In this document: piece by piece, positions 43,866 through 52,903 of the stretch
How positions within the stretch are numbered: position 1 is the stretch's first letter
Layout: the number at the start of each line of letters is the position of its first letter
Source: Thermotomaculum hydrothermale
Lineage (GTDB): Bacteria; Acidobacteriota; Holophagae; Thermotomaculales; Thermotomaculaceae
Reading direction: 5' to 3'
Length of the DNA: 64,000 nt
Assembly (NCBI RefSeq): GCF_016592575.1
Contig: NZ_AP017470.1
Span: 1,324,501 to 1,388,500, forward strand
Notes under the pieces: model-generated
What the model was told of the DNA's origin: nothing
What the model saw: only the letters and a program-made list of their open reading frames with translations
Database searches by the model: none
Position numbers and translations under genes: made by a program

Positions 43866-44397
43866 TTTTCTCAATTTCCTTTAATGAATTTACTAATATT
43901 TTTAATTTTTCTTTTTCGGTATCGGAAAGGGAAGCTTTTTGAGATTTAGACAAAATTTCCTCTATTTCGCACAACAATTTTCTCCTTTTTGATTCCCTGC
44001 TCAATAACACTGATAGATCGCTCTCAAGCGGTTTTAAAAAATCTGTTTTTCTAAATGCTATTCTCTCAATCTCTTTACCGTTTAAAAAATCTTTAAACAT
44101 CATTTTAACTCTATACATTGGACCTGAAATTTTGTGTGAAAACCTCAATGCAAGGAACAATATTAGAGACAGGCAAATAACAGTTTGAAGCAACAACGAA
44201 ATAAATACCATGTATAAAACCCGCTGTTTTATAATCGCAATTAAATGGAAAATACTGTGAAAATTACGTGGCAAAGGCTTGTCTAAAATCCCCCATATAA
44301 TTCCTATTCCAATTAAAGAACCTATAATTATTGATATAGAGGCTACAAGCACAAATAAAAATTCTTTTTCCACAGGTATCAACCTGTCATTTTTCAT
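43855..44397 (-). CDS. HAMP-domain inner-membrane protein
   Basis: A 180-residue protein with two helices (about 14-36 and 62-85) and a HAMP segment starting HKISGPMYRVKMMFKDFL, followed by a helical C-terminus. It has no kinase or methyl-accepting domain. The HKISGP(M/L)YR motif is shared by short HAMP proteins next to multihaem cytochrome genes in other anaerobes (from general knowledge). It overlaps its neighbours on both sides by 4 and 11 bases, so it is tightly coupled within the operon. Confidence 0.7.
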   Translation of the reverse strand: MKNDRLIPVEKEFLFVLVASISIIIGSLIGIGIIWGILDKPLPRNFHSIFHLIAIIKQRVLYMVFISLLLQTVICLSLILFLALRFSHKISGPMYRVKMMFKDFLNGKEIERIAFRKTDFLKPLESDLSVLLSRESKRRKLLCEIEEILSKSQKASLSDTEKEKLKILVNSLKEIEKNEL

Positions 44398-45332
44398 CTT
44401 TTACTCCGATATTTTTTCCATAAAACTTTATAGGATTCTTTATAACACCTCATTGCCAAATCAACTAAATTATTTTTCTCAAACTCATTACCTATTTTGT
44501 AAATAACGGTGAAAAATTCTGGCTCAAAATTTACATAATCCGCACATTTTTTTAACTGGTCTATATCGCCTGTTTTAAGATACTGTTCATAATAGTATGC
44601 AAGCATAAATCGTCTGGCCTTTTTCTGTTTAAACATGTTGGCAAATTTTTTCTCCGCCTCTCCAACTTTTCCGTCTAACAACAATGAATAGAACAAGCCT
44701 AAAACAACTCTTTTGTCACTTTTATCTGTTTCGTATAGTTTTGAATAAACTTTAATTGCTACATTATAGTTACCGTTAATAAACATAAAGAAAGCCTGCC
44801 TTATAGCTCTTTCTTTACTTTTTAAACTTTTTTTCTTTCTCATTTCTGCATAAATGTTTTTCGGCAATGAGTTAGATATTAAAGCATTTAAATAACTTTC
44901 AAAAACAATTTTCATATTAGGGATTACACCTGCAATTTCACCAATTAACTTCTGGTTCTCATTAACAAACAATATTGTTGGCAAAACAATAACTCCCATG
45001 CTGCCGTATAACTTCCTCTCATAATCTTCAACCACTTTGAAGTTTTTATACCTTTTCAACAAGACTTCCAATTGTTGACAATCCACATTTACAGTTTTCA
45101 CAAAGAAAACATTTATAACCCTTTTTTTTGTCAAAACATTGCCTATTGTTTTAACTACTTTTTCATTCTTTTTCTTTTTCCCGTTTAAGAAAACTATTAT
45201 TTTTTTCTCATTCACCAAAATCTTTTCATTTAAAGCATTTTTCTTAAACTTTCCTCCTATCGGCACTCCCCTTAGCGCAAAAGAATTTATGAAAAAAGTT
45301 AACAGTAAAAAAATAACTAAAAACTTTTTCAT
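44394..45332 (-). CDS. Exported thioredoxin-like protein with C-terminal TPR region
   Basis: A 312-residue protein with a signal peptide (to about residue 19). Residues 25-150 fit a ResA/TlpA-type thioredoxin fold, with a KIIVFLNGKKKK strand and the cis-Pro loop VIVLPTILFVNENQKLIGEI. The redox CxxC is missing: only one Cys (VDCQQ) occurs in the domain. The C-terminal half (170-305) is helical and TPR-like (AFFMFINGNYNVAIKVYSKL). It sits between cytochrome genes with 4-base overlaps and may act as an assembly or haem-delivery chaperone rather than a reductase. Confidence 0.7.
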   Translation of the reverse strand: MKKFLVIFLLLTFFINSFALRGVPIGGKFKKNALNEKILVNEKKIIVFLNGKKKKNEKVVKTIGNVLTKKRVINVFFVKTVNVDCQQLEVLLKRYKNFKVVEDYERKLYGSMGVIVLPTILFVNENQKLIGEIAGVIPNMKIVFESYLNALISNSLPKNIYAEMRKKKSLKSKERAIRQAFFMFINGNYNVAIKVYSKLYETDKSDKRVVLGLFYSLLLDGKVGEAEKKFANMFKQKKARRFMLAYYYEQYLKTGDIDQLKKCADYVNFEPEFFTVIYKIGNEFEKNNLVDLAMRCYKESYKVLWKKYRSKR

Positions 45333-46624
45333 TGATACTTCTCCGGATTTATTCTGTTATATTTATACCCTCTGTGACAACCTGGAGAACAGCTCCCTCC
45401 GTTTTTATTTATAGTGAAATTTATAGGAATGTCCCATTTACCGAAAGGAGTTTCTTCTCTAATATGTTTCGGCAATTTGCTTGCATGAGCCATATGACAT
45501 GCTCTACATGTTCTTCCTTTTTTCTTATGAACATGAACATAATGTAAATTCTCCGAGCCATTTCTAAAGTTGGTATCAACAGTTGTTTCTGGATTTTCCG
45601 CAAGATTGGCTTCATGACATTCAAAACACAAAGAGTACCTCTTTTTTTCATAAGGGGTATAAAATTTTTTCGGATACTGTGCTACAAGAATTTTGTAAAA
45701 GTTTGAGCCGTGTGGATTGTGACAACCGGCGCAATTACCCTCTCTAATAGGCCCATGTTTTTGTGGGTTTTCAGTAAGTATTTTAAATATATTATAATCT
45801 TTTCCGTCTGTACCTATAATAGGCTTATTATGACAGGATAAACATAAAGAAACCTGATTATCTTTAAGATTATTATCATATAGAGAACCGTGCGGGTCAT
45901 GACAGTTAACACAACCTTTTCCATCATTTACAGGCGGATGCTTATAAAGTGCCTGTTTCGCTTGGTCAACCAAATCACTATGGCATTCAGAACAGATTTT
46001 TTTAGGAGATGTTATTAACTGATATTTAAACGAACTTGCGTGGGGATTGTGACAGCCTGTGCAACCATCCTCCAAAGCAGTATGCATTTTTTTCCCAGAA
46101 TTAGTGTAATTTTTATCCGTATGGCAATTTACACAAAGTTGTTCTTGAGGAGATATTAAAAGGTATCTATTATCTGAAGAATGCGCATCATGACATATTG
46201 AACAGTTTCCAGAAATATTGGGGCCATGAATATACTTCCCCTCTTTTGTCTCCCTATCATGGCATTCAAAACAGGTAGCATCAACCCTTTTTGTCCTTAT
46301 TAGGGCTTTAGTATCTCCTCCATGAGGGTTGTGGCAAAAAATACACTTCTTCATTTTTAAAGCCCCGTGTAGAAATTTACCCCCTCCTCTATCTTCATGA
46401 CAATCTGTGCATACCTGATTTACATCTTTATAAAATAATTTAAACTCATGTTTTCCAGTTTTTTCATGGCAACTCTCACAATCTTCTTCAACCGGGGAGT
46501 GAATAATTTTAAATTTTTTAAAATCTGTGTGGCATTTGGATGTTACGCAATTTTTGTCAAAAGAGTAAGATGCAACTGAAAAAATAACCGCACAAACAAT
46601 CAGGATAATGCCCTTGAAATTCAT
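45329..46624 (-). CDS. Multihaem c-type cytochrome, 13 CXXCH plus two longer haem motifs
   Basis: A 431-residue exported cytochrome (signal peptide to about residue 22). I count 13 CXXCH motifs, many in the doubled CXXCHNPHG style, plus CVTSKCH (CX4CH) at the N-terminus and CSPGCH (CX3CH) near the C-terminus, so up to 15 haems. Repeats of about 30-45 residues suggest growth by duplication. GGAGGTGAT precedes ATG 46624. It is two bases after the 12-haem gene. Likely a periplasmic or outer-surface wire in the electron conduit. Confidence 0.88.
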   Translation of the reverse strand: MNFKGIILIVCAVIFSVASYSFDKNCVTSKCHTDFKKFKIIHSPVEEDCESCHEKTGKHEFKLFYKDVNQVCTDCHEDRGGGKFLHGALKMKKCIFCHNPHGGDTKALIRTKRVDATCFECHDRETKEGKYIHGPNISGNCSICHDAHSSDNRYLLISPQEQLCVNCHTDKNYTNSGKKMHTALEDGCTGCHNPHASSFKYQLITSPKKICSECHSDLVDQAKQALYKHPPVNDGKGCVNCHDPHGSLYDNNLKDNQVSLCLSCHNKPIIGTDGKDYNIFKILTENPQKHGPIREGNCAGCHNPHGSNFYKILVAQYPKKFYTPYEKKRYSLCFECHEANLAENPETTVDTNFRNGSENLHYVHVHKKKGRTCRACHMAHASKLPKHIREETPFGKWDIPINFTINKNGGSCSPGCHRGYKYNRINPEKYQ

Positions 46625-46625
46625 A

Positions 46626-48305
46626 TCACCTCCAATACCTCAATGGGTCATGATTTCTCCCATGACATTTTAAATAACAATAACCTCTTCCATTTATAAC
46701 TTCAAATTTTAAAATTCCACTGTTTGAGGGTGAAACAATATTTGTGTCAAAATTTATTAATCCTAAATGATCTCCGTCTGTGGCTGTTCCCTGCGGTACA
46801 CCATGGGGGTCATGACAAGCCGAACAGGGAATTTGCCCCCTAACAATATGCCTATAATGTAAACCAAAAGTGCTACTATTTGACAGAATCACATTGGGGT
46901 CGTGGCATTTAAAACACAATGCATAAGCTGAAGAAGAATAAGGCGTATAATCAGACATCTCGTACCTTTTCTCAAGTAAGTAAGGGTATATAGACCCGTG
47001 AGGACCCTCAGGGCCTGTTCCCCCGGTAGATACCGCATTATCATTGTTATGACAGTCTGTGCAATAAATAATAGATGTTTCAGAATAAGGGGGTTTTAAA
47101 GAAGGAACATTGTTGTTAGCCCCCTGACCCGCAATTGGATGGAAACTGGGGTTAGATGGGTTAATTGCCTGCCTTATATTGCTTGTATCAACCTGCCTAT
47201 TTGCAAAAGGGGCAATATTAATATTTAAATTCGTTCCATGGCATTTTATACACACCTGATATTGGTATAAAGCGGGGTTAACAGTATTTCCCGATAAATC
47301 AGCCCCCTTCACATTGGACAACCTGCCAGAAACATCAGGAGCAGTAGCAGTATTTGAGTTTACGCTATGTGGATTATGGCAATCTAAACACTCAACATGG
47401 GCAGGCATAGTAGTAATATTTTCGATAGGATCATGAATATCTGTATAAGCATACACATTATGCACACTTGATTTAGAAAATTCTGACATAATGTCTTTAG
47501 ATGCCACATTCCCATTGTGACAAACCGAGCAAACATTTTCTTCAGGGGTATTTGCAAGAAGAAAAGAATTGGAAGTGCCACCATGAGACCAATGACAATT
47601 CCAGCAGGCATTATCCGACACATTAGAGTAAAAATTTTTGGGCCAGGGATTGCTTCCCGCACCGTTCCACGAAGCAGTAGACAGGTTGTGTGAGCTTTGC
47701 TCAAAACCAGTTTTTGAATGACAGGTTTTGCATACTGCTGAATTAAGATTGGATTTTACTAAAAAATAGCCGTAAGTATCATCATGAGGGTTGTGGCAAG
47801 TTGTACATTGTACTTTCCCTGAGTGGTCCAATGCCACTTCATCTCCAACAGGGGGGTTATTTATTTCACTTCCCAATGTGGGGACAAAGGATACGGGATG
47901 GTCATTACGAAGGTCTGTGCCAAGGTTTGAACTTCCAGTTAACAACCCGTTATTTGTATTTGACATTGCAAAAGTAACATTGGGATTTTTCACAGAGCCA
48001 ACTGAAATTGTTCCATCATGACAACTTAAACAAACCCTTGATGTCCCGTCAGGTTGATTTATCGCAGAGGACAAAGTAGAACTGCCATACAATACATAAA
48101 CTGATGTAGTGCTATCCTTATTCCACAAAGGAACTTCATAATTAGAGTTGTGGGGAGTATGACAAAAAACACAAACCCTTGTAGTTTCCGTGGTGGTAAC
48201 ATTTCCTGTTCCAGATGCGGAAAGGTTATGTTTGGTATTTAAAATAGACGCATTAACTGAAATTGTGAAAATTATAACAAAAAAGCATAAATAAAATTTA
48301 CTCAT
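46626..48305 (-). CDS. Multihaem c-type cytochrome, 11 CXXCH plus one CX3CH
   Basis: A 559-residue exported cytochrome (signal peptide to about residue 18). There are eleven CXXCH motifs, and CYLKCH (CX3CH) forms a probable twelfth site near the C-terminus. The first 240 residues (CVFCHTPHN, PLWN, LCLSCHDGT-like blocks, LGTDLRNDHPVSF) are clearly homologous to the whole tetrahaem protein at 52936-53559. The remainder has Ser/Thr/Asn-rich spacers between motifs, as in outer-surface cytochromes. It overlaps the NHL gene by 8 bases. Confidence 0.88.
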   Translation of the reverse strand: MSKFYLCFFVIIFTISVNASILNTKHNLSASGTGNVTTTETTRVCVFCHTPHNSNYEVPLWNKDSTTSVYVLYGSSTLSSAINQPDGTSRVCLSCHDGTISVGSVKNPNVTFAMSNTNNGLLTGSSNLGTDLRNDHPVSFVPTLGSEINNPPVGDEVALDHSGKVQCTTCHNPHDDTYGYFLVKSNLNSAVCKTCHSKTGFEQSSHNLSTASWNGAGSNPWPKNFYSNVSDNACWNCHWSHGGTSNSFLLANTPEENVCSVCHNGNVASKDIMSEFSKSSVHNVYAYTDIHDPIENITTMPAHVECLDCHNPHSVNSNTATAPDVSGRLSNVKGADLSGNTVNPALYQYQVCIKCHGTNLNINIAPFANRQVDTSNIRQAINPSNPSFHPIAGQGANNNVPSLKPPYSETSIIYCTDCHNNDNAVSTGGTGPEGPHGSIYPYLLEKRYEMSDYTPYSSSAYALCFKCHDPNVILSNSSTFGLHYRHIVRGQIPCSACHDPHGVPQGTATDGDHLGLINFDTNIVSPSNSGILKFEVINGRGYCYLKCHGRNHDPLRYWR

Positions 48306-49230
48306 TTTCAGCCTCTACTCTCCAAATAGATATTCTTTGGTTCCATCTATCACATATATATATTAAACCATTTTGTGAAAAAATTCCAGATGGCATAACA
48401 AAACACTTTTCGCAATCCCCGTTTTTCCCAAAAAAAGTAAGAAAATTTCCGGTTTTATCAAATAGCTGAACATTGTCAAATACCACATCGGTTACAGCGA
48501 TAAACTTGCCGTTAACAACCGCAATCCCCTTAGGCTTTGAAAAATACCCGCTACCATCTCCTAATTTTCCAAATTTTCTTAAGAAATTCCCTTTAAGGTC
48601 AAAAACCTGCACTCTGAAATTTAAACTATCGAGAACAAATAAAAAATTACCGTCGGTAGAAATAGCAGTAGGGTAATTAAACTCTCCTTCTTTGATTCCT
48701 CTTTTTCCAAATGAAAAAATAAACTTTCCTTCAAGAGAATAACAAGCAATCTTATGATTTTCAGTATCTGTTAAAAACATAAAATTATCTACAATACAAA
48801 GTGATGTAAACCTTTTTGAATTATCGGCAATCAAAATTCTTGCGGAAGATAAGTCTTTATCAAACTTCAAAACACCCTTTCTAACTGAATCAACGATATA
48901 AATATTATCTTTTTTATCTATCCAGATACTTACTGGAGTAGCCAACGGAATTTTCCCTACTCGGGAAACAACTTTTTTTATTTCACCATCGGCAGTAAGC
49001 AATAAAACCATCCCTTTGTCAACATCAGAAACCACAACATCGCCATTTGACAAAACACCTATGGCAAACGGTTTGGCCTGTAGATCTCTTTTACCTAATA
49101 ACAATTTTTTTAAGGCATTGAAAAACCCTTTTTTCTCATGAGGATAAATATTTTTTACAAAGATGACAGAATTGGCAAATACAGTTAAATTAAAAATAAA
49201 AAACAATAAAAATATTTTTAAAAACTTCAA
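48298..49230 (-). CDS. Exported NHL-repeat beta-propeller protein
   Basis: A 310-residue protein with a signal peptide (about 1-19) and six NHL-type blades of about 42 residues. Typical turns are ISTDGNFLFVLDSLNFRVQVF, GSGYFSKPKGIAV and ENHKIACYSLEGKFIFSFG. Near the end is GKNGDCEKCFVMPSGI with a CxxC but no haem His. It is encoded between the outer-membrane barrel and the 12-haem cytochrome with overlaps on both sides. It probably acts as a periplasmic or surface docking scaffold for the conduit. The second NHL protein at 51747-52829 is a paralog. Confidence 0.82.
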   Translation of the reverse strand: MKFLKIFLLFFIFNLTVFANSVIFVKNIYPHEKKGFFNALKKLLLGKRDLQAKPFAIGVLSNGDVVVSDVDKGMVLLLTADGEIKKVVSRVGKIPLATPVSIWIDKKDNIYIVDSVRKGVLKFDKDLSSARILIADNSKRFTSLCIVDNFMFLTDTENHKIACYSLEGKFIFSFGKRGIKEGEFNYPTAISTDGNFLFVLDSLNFRVQVFDLKGNFLRKFGKLGDGSGYFSKPKGIAVVNGKFIAVTDVVFDNVQLFDKTGNFLTFFGKNGDCEKCFVMPSGIFSQNGLIYICDRWNQRISIWRVEAENE

Positions 49231-51152
49231 AAAAACCTCCTCACAGTAAACCTGTAATAATCATGTTTTTTATTTAGATAATTACTGTCATCTAAAATAT
49301 GCTCGTAAAAAAATTCAACTCTTAACTTCCTTACGGTTGCACTTAAATTACAAACCACACTCTCTCTTTTTCTAACAAAACCGGTCTGGTTATAATCTAA
49401 CTTTCTATAATTAAACTGAAAATTTATTCTCTGAAAAAAAGTACCGGATAAAAAAACAGAATTGTTTTTAAAATTTGAGAAGTAATCAATTGACAAAAAA
49501 TTTAAATTATACTTTAAAAAATAATATCCCACTATTATTCTTTGAAATCTGTAGCTTATTTTAAAGTTTTCAGTTTTAAATTTATATTCCGAAAAAGAAC
49601 CATAATATTTAGACCTGCTTTTTCTATAAAAAATTTTTTTGCTTTTAAACCCCCAAAACCTTTCCCTCAAAGTAAATTCTTCAAACGGAGTAATAATAAA
49701 ATCAGAAATGACAGTATTATTACTTTTTTTAATGGAGCCTCCTACAGTCAAATATTTAAAAATATCTATTGATAATGAATCCTCATAATTATGAATTAAA
49801 GTTTTATAATCAGGGAATTGATTATAATCAAAAACAATTAGAACCGTTTCACCCTCATCAATCCCACCTCCATATAACCTTGTTATGACAACTGCCGACT
49901 CGGAAACTATTAAATTATAATCAATACCTTCAATATATACTTTTGTCCCGTCTTTAGACAACACTTTAATACTGGATGGAACTATACCATTTTGACTAAT
50001 CCTGATTGTATCACCACTATCAAAAACAGCATACAACTGGGATAAAGCCAATTTACCTTCCGAAGAATTGGTAACATTTTGATACAATTGAATAAATTTT
50101 AAATTTATTCTGCCTGTTGGAATCCTCTTTTTATAATTCACCGAAAAAAAAGCAATGGAGCGGCTTATAGTATTTGAATCCGATGCTTCTTTTTGAAATG
50201 AAAATTTTGCAGACGATGTAAGGCTTAAGTATAAATTGTGCTTAAAATTAAAATCAATCGCAGAAAAATTTCTTTTTAGAGATTGTGTTTTAGAATTTAG
50301 AAAAGACAATGTTGATACAAAACTCAAATTTTTTCCAATAGGTTTTATATAATTTAAATTACCAGATTTTGTTTCTAAAAAACTCTGGCCATCAATTTTT
50401 CGAAAAGTCAAATGTGCATTAAGCAAACCAAACTCCTTGTTTTCAAATGCTTTATTCCAAACTACCATTGCATTAGTTGATATATAGTGTGTAAGAAATA
50501 CAGATTCATTATAATTTTTGTAAGTCGCTGACAGAGATAAAGAAGAAAATTTTTTATCTATCAAATCAGATTCAAATTTAAAATTATTAGAAGATTCACG
50601 CCTATCATAATAAAGTAACGATTGAGAAATCACCGAATTATGATTAAAATCAAAAACAAAAGGGATTTTTTTCAGATTAGAGATTATTTTAAATCCGTTA
50701 GTCTGAGCATAATTAAAAAATCTACCGTAATAAACTCTGGGATAAGTATTTTCATTATTTTTAAAATAAAGCATTAAATGAACTGGCTTCTTTTTCAAAA
50801 CAAAAAAATTGATATTATACCTGTTATTAAAATCCTTATACGCCTGTGAATCGGAAAATATCTCTGTTTTCGCATCGTTTAAAATCAAATTAGAGTCAAC
50901 TGAAAATTCTAAAAAATAGGGATGGTAAACATATCCTCTAAAATTTAATCCCAAAGAGTACTTTAAAAAATTCTCGCTATAATCATACGACAAAGAATCA
51001 CTTGCCTTACCTATCGTTTCGTCAAGAGATTCAGCTGAAGCGCTTAAATCACCTTGAAACCCATACAATTTCAACCATCTAATCTCTTGAGAATAGACAA
51101 CAGTAAAAAAAAGCAAGAAAAACCCTATCATTAAAATTTTTTTTTGCGTCAT
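49227..51152 (-). CDS. Outer-membrane beta-barrel (porin-like) protein of the cytochrome operon
   Basis: A 641-residue protein with a signal peptide ending at about residue 21 (VVYSQEI). The rest is alternating aromatic/polar strands typical of a large barrel, ending in RFTVRRFF with a terminal Phe as recognised by the BAM machinery. A soluble insert at about 375-450 (NGIVPSSIKVLSKDGTKVYI, LYGGGIDEGETVLI) may be a plug or surface module. It is placed between the five-haem lipoprotein and the NHL and cytochrome genes, as expected for the barrel of a porin-cytochrome conduit. The barrel call rests on pattern, not on a recognised family. Confidence 0.75.
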   Translation of the reverse strand: MTQKKILMIGFFLLFFTVVYSQEIRWLKLYGFQGDLSASAESLDETIGKASDSLSYDYSENFLKYSLGLNFRGYVYHPYFLEFSVDSNLILNDAKTEIFSDSQAYKDFNNRYNINFFVLKKKPVHLMLYFKNNENTYPRVYYGRFFNYAQTNGFKIISNLKKIPFVFDFNHNSVISQSLLYYDRRESSNNFKFESDLIDKKFSSLSLSATYKNYNESVFLTHYISTNAMVVWNKAFENKEFGLLNAHLTFRKIDGQSFLETKSGNLNYIKPIGKNLSFVSTLSFLNSKTQSLKRNFSAIDFNFKHNLYLSLTSSAKFSFQKEASDSNTISRSIAFFSVNYKKRIPTGRINLKFIQLYQNVTNSSEGKLALSQLYAVFDSGDTIRISQNGIVPSSIKVLSKDGTKVYIEGIDYNLIVSESAVVITRLYGGGIDEGETVLIVFDYNQFPDYKTLIHNYEDSLSIDIFKYLTVGGSIKKSNNTVISDFIITPFEEFTLRERFWGFKSKKIFYRKSRSKYYGSFSEYKFKTENFKISYRFQRIIVGYYFLKYNLNFLSIDYFSNFKNNSVFLSGTFFQRINFQFNYRKLDYNQTGFVRKRESVVCNLSATVRKLRVEFFYEHILDDSNYLNKKHDYYRFTVRRFF

Positions 51153-51154
51153 AT

Positions 51155-51784
51155 TTATATTGCCTTAAACTTTTTCATTATTTCCGGTTTAAGAAAAAAC
51201 TTGTTATTTTGAGTGTGAGGGTCATGGCATTTTAAACAACCCGCTCTATTTTTATGATCTTTAATTTTTCTTATTTCATCCGGCTCATGGCACTGAAAAC
51301 ACAATTTTTCATCAGTATACCGCAACAAGTAGGGATTTGGAGATTTGTGAGGATAATGGCAACTTAAACAGGTACCGGGTGCCACAGGGCCGTGAACAAA
51401 TTTTTGAAAAAACCTTTCTTTTTTGTGGCACTGGAAACAAAGTTCATTCTTTGGGACTACCAGAAAACTTTTTTTGTTCCTATCATGGCATTTCTCACAC
51501 TTTCTCTCACCAAACGGCTTGTGAATACTGACAGTTGCATTAGCATTTTTTTTTCTGTTTATAGCTGCAACATTACGCCTTTCTTCTGGAGAACCCTTTT
51601 CATTTTTGTTACTTCCTGACACTTTGTTACTTTCCGATGTTGTTTGATACTCGGGCACACCGTCAAAGAAAACTGCTGCCAGCTGCCTATTTGCCGCACA
51701 GCCACTTGTAATCAACAAAAAAACCAGAATAAAAAAATGAGTTATTTTATTTCTTATTTTTATACTCACCGAAAGCATACACAT
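51155..51784 (-). CDS. Five-haem cytochrome lipoprotein
   Basis: A protein of up to 209 residues. The signal peptide has a lipobox LITSGC near residue 29, so it is anchored in a membrane, probably the outer. Five CXXCH motifs occur in the C-terminal half: CEKCH, CFQCH, CLSCH, CFQCH and CLKCH, including the doubled type (CLSCHYPHKS). The 38-base overlap with the NHL gene makes the start uncertain; ATG 51784, ATG 51778 and GTG 51769 are all possible. Likely the periplasm-facing cytochrome that feeds the barrel. Confidence 0.83.
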   Translation of the reverse strand: MCMLSVSIKIRNKITHFFILVFLLITSGCAANRQLAAVFFDGVPEYQTTSESNKVSGSNKNEKGSPEERRNVAAINRKKNANATVSIHKPFGERKCEKCHDRNKKSFLVVPKNELCFQCHKKERFFQKFVHGPVAPGTCLSCHYPHKSPNPYLLRYTDEKLCFQCHEPDEIRKIKDHKNRAGCLKCHDPHTQNNKFFLKPEIMKKFKAI

Positions 51785-52829
51785 TTACCTTATTATTGCC
51801 AAATTGAGAAGTTATGAATAATAAATACTTCGGTTGAAACTGTTTATCAATATATGCCCTAAAATATTGAGGGATTTCATAAGAAATCTCTATGTCAGCT
51901 GGCAAATTTATACAGCCTTTGCAATTTCCGGAATTTAAAAAGAATAGCAAAAGCTTAAAGTCCTTATCAAAAACCTGAACATTTTCAAACGCTGCATCTA
52001 CCACATATATTCTTCCATCTTTATCCACTGCAATACCTTTAGGCCTTGCAAAAGTTCCTGGAATTGTCCCTATTTTACCGTAAGTAGCAATAAATTTCCC
52101 TTTCAAATCAAAAATTTGAAAACGGAAATTACTTGTTTCGCTAACATAAAGTTTATTGTTTACTACTTTAATATTAGTCGGGTGGAAAAGTTCCCCTTTT
52201 CCGCTGCCAGGTTTTCCAATAGTATACAACACTGTGCCATTTGTTTTATCAAACACGACAATTTTATGATTCCTAACATCACAAGCAAAAACCTTATCTT
52301 TGGTAACAGCCACATCAACGGGGGAAAATTTTGTCTTAACAAAATATGCTTTTACAAATCCCCCTTTTTGATTTAAGACAATTATTTCTCTCCTTATAAT
52401 ATCAGCAATATAAACATCTCCGTTTGTATCAATATCAATATTAACCGGCCTTCCAAGAACACCTGGAGCTTCACCTCTCCAGATTTCAAAAGTACCGTTT
52501 TCAAGATTTAATACAAAAAGCCCTGTCTTCATATCACATATAAACAATTTATTTTTAAACAATTTAACACCATAAGGTTTAATAATTGGAATACCTTTTT
52601 TTGCTTCTTCACCTAACACAAATTCAGCAAATTTGCTTTCTTTAACTTTAATATCATTTGTATTGGAAATCGTACATAAAAATTGATATTTAGGACTTGC
52701 CGGGAAAGGGGGATAAAAAACATGCTTAATCTTATTTATCTGCTCTTTTTTAGCCACATCAGGATGCTGCACACAAGAGATAAAACCAAAAAGCACAACC
52801 AAAAGAGTTAGATACAACTTTATTTTCAC
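51747..52829 (-). CDS. NHL-repeat beta-propeller lipoprotein
   Basis: A 360-residue protein starting at GTG 52829 with AGGGGG six bases upstream. Lipobox GFISC near residue 19. Six NHL-like blades follow, with turns such as IDIDTNGDVYIADIIRREI, GSGKGELFHPTNIKV and GTFARPKGIAVDKDGRIYV. A CxxC (NSGNCKGCINLP) occurs in the last blade at the same place as in the other NHL protein. First gene of the conduit operon, directly behind an extended -10 promoter. Confidence 0.82.
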   Translation of the reverse strand: MKIKLYLTLLVVLFGFISCVQHPDVAKKEQINKIKHVFYPPFPASPKYQFLCTISNTNDIKVKESKFAEFVLGEEAKKGIPIIKPYGVKLFKNKLFICDMKTGLFVLNLENGTFEIWRGEAPGVLGRPVNIDIDTNGDVYIADIIRREIIVLNQKGGFVKAYFVKTKFSPVDVAVTKDKVFACDVRNHKIVVFDKTNGTVLYTIGKPGSGKGELFHPTNIKVVNNKLYVSETSNFRFQIFDLKGKFIATYGKIGTIPGTFARPKGIAVDKDGRIYVVDAAFENVQVFDKDFKLLLFFLNSGNCKGCINLPADIEISYEIPQYFRAYIDKQFQPKYLLFITSQFGNNKVNVYAFGEYKNKK

Positions 52830-52869
52830 TTAAAACCCCCTAAATTTATTAAAAAACTGCCTTTATTGA

Positions 52870-52878
52870 ATTATAGCA
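52870..52878 (-). promoter_or_regulatory. Extended -10 promoter for the electron-conduit operon
   Basis: TGCTATAAT on the minus strand (TGnTATAAT), 41 bases before GTG 52829 and immediately after the terminator of the tetrahaem gene. The -35 region is poor, as is usual for extended -10 promoters. Confidence 0.55.
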
Positions 52879-52903
52879 ATAAAATCGCAAAAAACTTAAA
52901 AAA

